From NCBI GenBank assembly GCA_022729775.1, contig DZBA01000243.1, forward strand, positions 1-5,300: 5,300 nucleotides of DNA, in the 5' to 3' direction. The DNA comes from Anaerolinea thermophila. GTDB taxonomy: Bacteria > Chloroflexota > Anaerolineae > Anaerolineales > Villigracilaceae. Every line of letters starts with the position of its first letter. Within the stretch, counting starts at the first letter, position 1. The notes below the pieces were generated by a model. It was not told the DNA's origin. It saw only the letters and a program-made list of their open reading frames with translations, and made no database searches. Of this stretch, positions 1-5,300 are shown piece by piece. Position numbers and translations under genes: made by a program.

Positions 1-13
1 GCACACTAACGAG

Positions 14-19
14 TATAAT
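14..19 (+). promoter_or_regulatory. Predicted -10 box of the polA promoter
   Basis: The hexamer TATAAT is a perfect match to the housekeeping sigma -10 consensus. It would place transcription start near position 26, giving a leader of about 72 nt before the polA start codon. The matching -35 element would lie just outside the window (about 16-18 bp further upstream), so it cannot be checked. No TGn extended -10 precedes the box. The next gene has the same TATAATT heptamer at 2932-2938, which supports this as the local promoter style. Confidence 0.55.
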
Positions 20-26
20 TCCCCCA

Positions 27-96
27 TAATCCTAATCTCTAATCTCCAGTCTCTACTCATCCAATCTCCAATTACCAATTACCATTTACTAAATCC
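27..96 (+). repeat. Degenerate heptamer tandem repeat in the polA leader
   Basis: Ten consecutive units can be read: TAATCC, TAATCTC, TAATCTC, CAGTCTC, TACTCATC, CAATCTC, CAATTAC, CAATTAC, CATTTAC and TAAATCC. Eight are exactly 7 nt, one is 6 and one is 8; the consensus is about YAATYWC. The array ends one base before the polA ATG. The + strand is C-rich and nearly without G: between 14 and 99 the only G is at 49. If the TATAAT box at 14-19 is the promoter, the array forms almost the whole untranslated leader, which would be nearly unstructured. It resembles in style the short tandemly repeated heptamers known from cyanobacteria; its function here is unknown. Confidence 0.8.
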
Positions 97-97
97 T

Positions 98-2893
98 ATG
101 CCCCCTACCCTTTACTTAATTGACGGACATGCACTTGCATATCGTATGTACTTCGCCCTGACCGCAGGCGGAAGCAGCCAGCGCTGGCAGACCTCGAAAG
201 GCGAGCCGACCGCGGGCGTTTACGGATTCGCGCGCGAACTGGTGCGCATTATCGAACAAGAGAAGCCCGAATATCTTGCTGTCGCCTTCGATGTGGGAAA
301 AACCTTCCGCGACCAAATCTTCCCCGAATATAAAGCCACGCGCGAAAAAATGCCCGAAGACCTGCGCACGCAGATCGAACGAATCCGCAACATGGTGGAT
401 TTATTCAACATCCCGCGCATCGAGATGGAAGGCTACGAAGCGGACGATGTGCTCGGCACGCTGGCAAACATCGCGGCAGAGCAGGGACTTGGCACAAAGA
501 TCATCACAGGCGACCGCGACTTGTTGCAGCTGGTCAATAAGCGCACGGCGGTATATCTCGCGGGCGATGACCAGACCTACATCACCGATGAAGACGTTAT
601 CAAAAAACTCGGCGTGCGTCCCAATCAAGTAGTGGATTACAAAGCCATCGTCGGCGACACATCCGATAACATCCCAGGCGTGAAAGGCGTAGGCGAAAAA
701 ACCGCCGTCACGCTGCTGGAAAAATTCGGGACATTGGACGCGATTTACGAAAACATCGAGCAGGTTGAAAAACGCTGGAAGACCAAACTCGAAGACAACA
801 AAGAATCCGCGTACATGAGCTATGACCTCGCGCGGATTCGCACCGATTTGAAACTCAACTTCGATTTGGAAAAAGCCAAAGTCACGCCGTTCGATTCATC
901 CGCGCTGGAGGAATTTTTCAAAGAGATGGAGTTCCGCACGCTGCTGAATAAAATCGGGGTGATTCGCGGCGACGCGCCCGCGCCAGCGGCGGAAGTCAAA
1001 ACCGCGAAAACCAAAAGCGGTCAACTGACGATGTTTGTCAACGAGCCGCAAATCGTCACCCCAATTCGAGCATCGAACATCGAAGTTGTCATTGTGGGCG
1101 ATGATGAAAAATTATCCGCGCTGACGAAAGAACTCGCAGGCGCAACATTAATTGCGTTCGACACTGAAACAACATCCACCGCGGAAATGCAGGCGGAACT
1201 CGTCGGCATTTCACTGGCGATTAAAGAAGGCGCGGCGTATTACATCCCTGTGGGTCACACAGCGGGAAATAACCTCGCGCTGAAAAAAGTCATCGCCGCG
1301 CTGACCCCATCCATGACCGACGCGAAAATCGGCAAGGTCGCGCACAACGCAAAATATGATTACATCGTTCTGGCAAAACACGGGCTTGTTGTTTTTCCTT
1401 TAACATTCGATACCATGCTCGCGGAGTTTATCGTTGACCCGTCCTCGCGCAACATGGGCTTGAAAAACCTCGCCTTTGCGCGGCTCGGCGAAGAGATGAC
1501 GCACATCGAAGAGTTGATTGGCAAAGGCAAAAAGCAAATCAGCATCGCGGATGTCGCCATTGAAACGGTGGCAAATTACGCGGGCGCAGACGCGGAAAAT
1601 ACTTTGCGCCTCGTTCCCATCATGCAAGCGGAATTGAATCGCGTAGGCGGAAATGATTTGCTCGCGCAAATTGACCTGCCGCTGACTCCCGTCCTCGCGG
1701 AAATGGAAATGACGGGCATTTCGATTGACGTGCCTTTCTTCAAACAGTTTTCCGAAAAACTTGCGACGCGCATTGCCGAAATCGAAAAGCAAATTTTCGA
1801 GATGGTTGGAAAGCCGTTCAACATTAACTCCACGCAGCAGTTATCGAATGTGTTGTTCACCGACCTGCGACTCGACCCGCCCGACAAGAGCAAGAAAACC
1901 GCCAGCGGACATTACTCCACCGCTGCGGATGTGCTGGAAAATTTACGCGGTAAACATCCCGTTGTGGATTTGATACTCGAAAACCGCGAGCTGGCAAAAC
2001 TCAAATCAACTTATTTGGACGCGCTGCCGATGGCGGTCAATTCGCAAACGGGACGCGTGCATACTTCCTATAATCAAATCGGCGCGGTGACAGGTCGCCT
2101 CTCATCGAACGATCCCAACCTGCAAAATATTCCCATCCGCACAGAGGAAGGTCGCCGCGTGCGCAATGGCTTCATTGCGGATGAAGGCAATGTTCTGCTG
2201 TCGGTGGATTATTCGCAAATCGAGCTGCGCATCGTCGCGCACATGGCAGGCGATGAAACCATGCTCGCCGCCTTCCGCGCAGGTGAGGATATCCACGCCA
2301 CGACTGCCGCCGCGATTTACGACGTTGAACTTGATACAGTGACAAAAGATATGCGCCGTCACGCCAAGGCGATTAACTTCGGACTCATTTACGGCATGTC
2401 TTCGTTTGGGCTGATGCGCTCCACCGATTTGACTCTCGCCGAAGCAGATGAATTCGTCAAAACTTATTTCAAGAAATTCCCCGGCGTAAAAAAATATTTG
2501 GACGGAACGCGCAAAATTGCGGCAGAACAAGGCTATGTCGAAACGCTTCTGGGACGCCGAAGATATTTCCCCGCGCTGCAAAGCAAACTCAACCCACAGT
2601 TGAAAAACCGCGAAGAGCGCGAAGCGATCAACGCGCCTGTTCAAGGCACAGCGGCAGACATCATGAAAATCGCCATGTTGAAAATTTCCGATGCGCTCAA
2701 ATCATCGGGATTGAAGGCGAAGATGCTTTTGCAGGTGCATGATGAACTTGTGCTGGAATGCCCCAAAAGCGAATTGGAAAAAACCGCGCGTCTGGTTCAA
2801 GAAACGATGACTGGCGCGTACCCGATGGACATTCCGCTTTCCACCGAAGCCCGCGCGGGCAGAAGTTGGGGCGAGATGCAGGTGTTGAAATAA
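98..2893 (+). CDS. polA: DNA polymerase I with 5' nuclease, proofreading and polymerase domains
   Basis: DNA polymerase I (931 aa, close to the 928 of E. coli) removes RNA primers, fills gaps and joins in excision repair in the cytoplasm. The 5' nuclease domain (about 1-290) shows LIDGH with D9, AFDVG with D65, YEADD (E114, D116, D117), TGDRD (D139, D141), and GDTSDNIPGVKGVGEKTA (D187, D190), which includes the helix-hairpin-helix. A Lys/Ala/Pro linker (about 291-325) follows. The 3'-5' exonuclease domain (about 326-515) keeps FDTET (D355, E357), HNAKYD (D421) and YAGAD (Y494, D498), so proofreading should be active, unlike in Taq polymerase. The polymerase domain (about 516-931) has TGRLSSNDPNLQNIP, motif A DYSQIELR (D704), the O-helix with R753, K757, F761 and Y765, and motif C QVHDE (H881, D882, E883). 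ATG 98 is the first standard start in this frame, which is open to the window edge, and it sets LYLIDGH at the usual distance. No Shine-Dalgarno sequence precedes it. Residue assignments rest on comparison with E. coli PolA from memory. Confidence 0.97.
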   Translation: MPPTLYLIDGHALAYRMYFALTAGGSSQRWQTSKGEPTAGVYGFARELVRIIEQEKPEYLAVAFDVGKTFRDQIFPEYKATREKMPEDLRTQIERIRNMVDLFNIPRIEMEGYEADDVLGTLANIAAEQGLGTKIITGDRDLLQLVNKRTAVYLAGDDQTYITDEDVIKKLGVRPNQVVDYKAIVGDTSDNIPGVKGVGEKTAVTLLEKFGTLDAIYENIEQVEKRWKTKLEDNKESAYMSYDLARIRTDLKLNFDLEKAKVTPFDSSALEEFFKEMEFRTLLNKIGVIRGDAPAPAAEVKTAKTKSGQLTMFVNEPQIVTPIRASNIEVVIVGDDEKLSALTKELAGATLIAFDTETTSTAEMQAELVGISLAIKEGAAYYIPVGHTAGNNLALKKVIAALTPSMTDAKIGKVAHNAKYDYIVLAKHGLVVFPLTFDTMLAEFIVDPSSRNMGLKNLAFARLGEEMTHIEELIGKGKKQISIADVAIETVANYAGADAENTLRLVPIMQAELNRVGGNDLLAQIDLPLTPVLAEMEMTGISIDVPFFKQFSEKLATRIAEIEKQIFEMVGKPFNINSTQQLSNVLFTDLRLDPPDKSKKTASGHYSTAADVLENLRGKHPVVDLILENRELAKLKSTYLDALPMAVNSQTGRVHTSYNQIGAVTGRLSSNDPNLQNIPIRTEEGRRVRNGFIADEGNVLLSVDYSQIELRIVAHMAGDETMLAAFRAGEDIHATTAAAIYDVELDTVTKDMRRHAKAINFGLIYGMSSFGLMRSTDLTLAEADEFVKTYFKKFPGVKKYLDGTRKIAAEQGYVETLLGRRRYFPALQSKLNPQLKNREEREAINAPVQGTAADIMKIAMLKISDALKSSGLKAKMLLQVHDELVLECPKSELEKTARLVQETMTGAYPMDIPLSTEARAGRSWGEMQVLK
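1022..1036 (+). other. Candidate beta-clamp-binding peptide QLTMF in PolA
   Basis: Residues 309-313 of PolA read Q-L-T-M-F, close to the bacterial sliding-clamp-binding consensus QL(S/D)LF. The peptide sits in the linker between the 5' nuclease and proofreading domains, after a stretch rich in Lys, Ala and Thr (about 291-308) that looks flexible, so it should be exposed. Position, exposure and the Q, L and F anchors fit; Thr and Met at positions 3 and 4 are tolerable variants. Function is inferred, not shown. Confidence 0.5.
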
Positions 2894-2909
2894 TCACACT
2901 ATTGCACTA

Positions 2910-2937
2910 CTCACAAGAAATTTTGCGCGGTTATAAT
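2910..2937 (+). promoter_or_regulatory. Predicted promoter of the TPR gene
   Basis: TATAAT at 2932-2937 is a perfect -10 hexamer. With a 16-bp spacer, CTCACA at 2910-2915 matches the -35 consensus TTGACA at four of six positions, so the -35 is weak. Start of transcription is expected near 2944, inside the left arm of the palindrome at 2940-2967. The promoter lies wholly in the 85-bp gap after polA, so the TPR gene can be expressed separately from polA. Confidence 0.55.
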
Positions 2938-2939
2938 TG

Positions 2940-2967
2940 CGTAGAACAGACTTAAGTCTGTTCTACG
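2940..2967. repeat. Perfect 28-bp palindrome between promoter and start codon
   Basis: The left arm CGTAGAACAGACTT is the exact reverse complement of the right arm that follows it directly, giving 14-bp arms with no spacer and CTTAAG at the centre. As RNA it would form a stem of up to 12 bp closed by a UUAA loop. If transcription starts near 2944, about 9-10 of these pairs remain and the hairpin sits at the very 5' end of the message, ending just before the ribosome binding site. No T-run follows it on either strand, so it is not a standard intrinsic terminator. It could be an operator for a dimeric regulator, a 5' stabilising hairpin, or one copy of a dispersed palindromic repeat; the sequence alone does not decide. 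Confidence 0.85.
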
Positions 2968-2974
2968 AGAGGAA
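2967..2974 (+). promoter_or_regulatory. Ribosome binding site of the TPR gene
   Basis: GAGAGGAA contains a good Shine-Dalgarno core (GAGG at 2969-2972) six bases before the ATG at 2979. It fixes that ATG as the start, rather than the in-frame TTG at 2937, which lies in the -10 box and lacks such a site. The motif abuts the right end of the palindrome, so hairpin formation could affect access to it. Confidence 0.75.
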
Positions 2975-2978
2975 CACT

Positions 2979-5294
2979 ATGCCCGGACGAGAAGAAGTTT
3001 TTCAAAAAGCAATGAACGACGGTCATTCCGCCGCGTGGGATCAAGACTGGGACAAGGCTGCCTCAGCCTATCGCCGCGCCTTGCAGGAATTTCCCGACCA
3101 CCCCAAAGCGCTCAACAGCCTGGGGCTTGCGCTCTATCAGCTCGGACATTTCGAGGAAGCTTTGCAGATTTATATGAATGTTGCCAAGATTTCCGCTGAC
3201 GACCCTGTTCCAATGGAAAAGGTCGCGCAAATCTCCGAGCGGATGGGCGAGCTCAAAACCGCTGTGGATGCGTCCATGCGCGCGGGCGACCTCTTCCTCA
3301 AACAACGCGATACAGATAAGGCGCTGGAAAACTGGGTGCGTGTCACCAACCTCGAACCCGAACACGCCATCTCGCGTTCGCGTCTTGCGCAGGTGCATGA
3401 GAAGCTCGGTCACGCGCAGCAGGCAGCGACAGAATATCTCGCGCTGGCAAGCATCATCCAACGCGCGGGCAATGCGGATAAATCCAAAGAGATGGTAGTG
3501 AAAGCCAACTCTTTAATGCCCGGCAGCCCGGAAGTGAAACAGGCGATGACCTTGCTCGGCTCTGGGCAATTGCTCCCCAAGCCAATTCGCGGCAAGGGCG
3601 GCACGGGACCCATCCGCATGGCGCAAGTCAAACAATTGCAACAGCCCGCCGCATCACAATCCGCTGGACTCGACCCGATTGCCGAAGCTCGCCAGAAAGC
3701 GTTAACCCAACTTGCAGAATTGCTCTTTGAATTTTCCGATGAAAGTCCCTCCGCGCAGGAAAGGCGCGGATTGACGGCTATTATGAAAGGCACGGGGGCG
3801 CTTTCCATGCAACATTCAGAACAGACCAAAGTCATCCTGCATTTGAGTCAGGCAATTGACGCGCAATCTAAAAACAATGAAGCGGCAGCGGTAGAGGAAT
3901 TGGAAGGCGCTCTTGAAGCCGGGTTCAAACATTCATCTTTATATTTCATTTTAGGCTTTTTGCGTTTGAAGGCAGATCGTTTCGAAAGCGCCCAACGCGT
4001 TTTGCAAAACGCCATCAAGCACAACGATTACGCGCTTGGCACGCGGCTGCTGCTTGGACAGTTGCATATCAAAAAATCGGAATATCATAACGCGGCGCTG
4101 AATTATCTCGAAGCGTTGAAAATCGCGGACTCTTCTACGGTTACCCCATCTGACAAAGCGGATGAAGTGCGCCAGCAATATGAGCCTTTAATCGAATCTT
4201 ATGAAAACCAGAAAGATGAAAAGATTCTACGTAAAGTGTGTGACAACATCAGCGGTTTGTTGATGCGTCCCGATTGGCGCGAGCAGATTCACAAAGCGCG
4301 CGAGCAGACCAAGTCCGAAGCGGGCGATGCCCCCATGCCGATTGCCGATGTGATTTTGCAGGCGCAATCGAGCTCTGTGTTAGATTCGATCACGCGCATT
4401 AATCAACTGGCGCGCATGGGCAGTTTACGCTCCGCGATGGAGGAAGCCTACAGCGCGGTTCAGTCCGCGCCGACGTATCTTCCACTGCATACCCTCATGG
4501 GCGACCTGCTTGTGCAGGATGGGCAGGCTCAAGACGCAATCACAAAATTTAGCGTCGTGGCTCACTCCTACAGCGTGCGCGGAGAAGTGGCGCAGGCGAC
4601 CAAGTTATTCAAGCGCATCATCCAACTTGCGCCGATGGACCTTGCCGCGCGGAATCGTTTGATTGAGCAATTGGTCGCGCGTGGACAGGTGGACGACGCC
4701 ATGCAGGAATATCTTGAACTTGCCGCCATCTATTATCGCCTTGCCGATTTGGATATGGCGCGCAAGACATATACCAACGCGCTGCGCGTTGTCCAACAGG
4801 GGACAGCCAGCCGCGACTGGAACGCGCACATCCTTCAACGTATGGCAGATATTGACTTGCAGCGCCTCGATTGGAAACAAGCCATGCGCGTTTATGAACA
4901 GCTGCGCACGCTCACGCCTGACGACCAATTTGTCCGCAAGCAATTGGTTGATCTCAACCTCCGCATGGGACAAGTGGATAAAGCCATGGGCGAGCTCGAT
5001 AATTATGTCAATTATCTCGAGACGCATCGCAGGGGTGAATTAGCGATTGTGTTCCTTGAAGACCTGCTCAAAGACCATGATGAACAGCCGCTGCTGAAAC
5101 GCGTGCTTGCCGCGCGTTTGCATCACGCAGGGCGGATGGATGAAGCCATCACCATGCTGGACGCGCTTGGTGAGACGCTCATTCAATCGGGCGATAAAAA
5201 AGGCGCGATGGAGGTCATCAATCAAATTATTATGATGAACCCGCCTAACGTGAGCGATTATCGCCAGGTATTGACGCAATTGCAAAATAGTTGA
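2979..5294 (+). CDS. Large cytoplasmic TPR-repeat protein, function unknown
   Basis: This 771-residue protein is almost entirely helical TPR-type repeats. The start is MPGREEV, chosen for its ribosome binding site. No signal peptide, membrane segment or enzymatic motif is visible, so it is probably a soluble scaffold or adaptor; its partner is unknown. Layout: an N-terminal TPR block (about 8-190, for example the repeat at G56-HFEEA); a Gly/Pro/Gln/Lys-rich linker (about 195-230); a middle block with three regular repeats whose turn positions fall at 299, 333 and 367 (34 apart); a less regular helical stretch with charged segments (about 384-460); and a C-terminal TPR block (about 467-771). 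In both end blocks the Gly-x4-Ala turns alternate between 34 and 20 residues apart rather than a steady 34. The gene follows polA by 85 bp with its own apparent promoter and a palindrome over the predicted transcription start. Codon use matches polA. Any role in replication or repair would be inference from adjacency alone. Confidence 0.9.
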   Translation: MPGREEVFQKAMNDGHSAAWDQDWDKAASAYRRALQEFPDHPKALNSLGLALYQLGHFEEALQIYMNVAKISADDPVPMEKVAQISERMGELKTAVDASMRAGDLFLKQRDTDKALENWVRVTNLEPEHAISRSRLAQVHEKLGHAQQAATEYLALASIIQRAGNADKSKEMVVKANSLMPGSPEVKQAMTLLGSGQLLPKPIRGKGGTGPIRMAQVKQLQQPAASQSAGLDPIAEARQKALTQLAELLFEFSDESPSAQERRGLTAIMKGTGALSMQHSEQTKVILHLSQAIDAQSKNNEAAAVEELEGALEAGFKHSSLYFILGFLRLKADRFESAQRVLQNAIKHNDYALGTRLLLGQLHIKKSEYHNAALNYLEALKIADSSTVTPSDKADEVRQQYEPLIESYENQKDEKILRKVCDNISGLLMRPDWREQIHKAREQTKSEAGDAPMPIADVILQAQSSSVLDSITRINQLARMGSLRSAMEEAYSAVQSAPTYLPLHTLMGDLLVQDGQAQDAITKFSVVAHSYSVRGEVAQATKLFKRIIQLAPMDLAARNRLIEQLVARGQVDDAMQEYLELAAIYYRLADLDMARKTYTNALRVVQQGTASRDWNAHILQRMADIDLQRLDWKQAMRVYEQLRTLTPDDQFVRKQLVDLNLRMGQVDKAMGELDNYVNYLETHRRGELAIVFLEDLLKDHDEQPLLKRVLAARLHHAGRMDEAITMLDALGETLIQSGDKKGAMEVINQIIMMNPPNVSDYRQVLTQLQNS
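3576..3668 (+). other. Flexible linker within the TPR protein
   Basis: Residues about 200-230 are rich in Pro, Gly, Lys, Gln, Ala and Ser (for example PIRGKGGTGPIR, then QQPAASQSAG) and lack the amphipathic pattern of the flanking helices. The stretch probably separates the N-terminal TPR block from the rest as an exposed hinge. It carries several Lys/Arg residues and no acidic ones until D232, so it is locally basic. Confidence 0.55.
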
Positions 5295-5300
5295 TTTTAT

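Noticed and set aside
27..96. Heptamer array as a CRISPR array or as coding sequence of a longer PolA
   Set aside because: The units are 7 nt without spacers, so this is not CRISPR. The frame is open upstream of 98, but it has no ATG, GTG or TTG, and PolA normally begins just before the LIDGH motif.
2102..2644. Antisense open frame of 180 codons inside polA
   Set aside because: It lies opposite the conserved polymerase motifs A and O-helix, and its translation is low-complexity with no recognisable domain. It is a shadow of the codon bias of polA.
2940..2967. Palindrome as an intrinsic terminator of polA
   Set aside because: No run of T follows the hairpin on either strand, and it lies downstream of a -10 box and directly before a ribosome binding site.
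2940..2967. Palindrome as a LexA (SOS) operator
   Set aside because: The GAAC and GTTC half-sites are 12 bp apart rather than the 4 bp of the Gram-positive type, and there is no CTG-N10-CAG pattern in the spacing of the E. coli type.
2937..2978. Upstream in-frame TTG start that would lengthen the TPR protein by 14 residues
   Set aside because: The TTG overlaps the -10 box, has no Shine-Dalgarno, and would translate through the palindrome. ATG 2979 has GAGAGG six bases upstream, and a TPR-like helical sequence begins soon after it.
3561..3578. SGQLLP in the TPR protein as a second clamp-binding motif
   Set aside because: It lacks the aromatic or hydrophobic residue needed at the last position and has a proline there.

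Overview
The window holds two complete protein-coding genes on the + strand, packed tightly: a DNA polymerase I gene (polA, 98-2893) and a gene for a 771-residue tetratricopeptide-repeat (TPR) protein (2979-5294). No RNA genes, transposases, CRISPR arrays or phage genes are visible. Base composition is moderate in GC, with many GCG/CGC codons, and both genes use the same bias, so neither looks recently acquired. The organism is a bacterium. The style of the leader repeat, the TATAATT-type promoters and a large soluble TPR protein next to polA suggest Chloroflexota, perhaps class Anaerolineae. That placement is inference from general resemblance and was not tested.

Region by region: positions 1-97 carry a perfect TATAAT box (14-19), then a degenerate 7-bp tandem repeat (27-96) that runs to within one base of the polA start codon. 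This leader is C-rich, has almost no G and contains no Shine-Dalgarno sequence. polA encodes a full three-domain enzyme (5' nuclease, 3'-5' proofreading exonuclease, polymerase). The catalytic carboxylates I could place are present in all three domains, and the linker carries a QLTMF peptide resembling a sliding-clamp-binding motif. The 85-bp gap (2894-2978) holds a second TATAAT box, a perfect 28-bp palindrome with no central spacer, and a good ribosome binding site. The TPR gene then runs to six bases before the window end.

How they work together: PolA should act in Okazaki-fragment processing and gap-filling repair. The TPR protein has no visible enzymatic domain, signal peptide or membrane span and is probably a cytoplasmic scaffold of unknown partner. 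It has its own apparent promoter, so co-transcription with polA is not required. Adjacency alone does not establish a shared function.

The points most worth a second look are the heptamer leader in front of polA, the palindrome over the predicted transcription start of the TPR gene, the clamp-motif candidate in PolA, and an unusual alternating 34/20-residue spacing in the TPR protein that recurs in its two halves at a constant offset of 425 residues.
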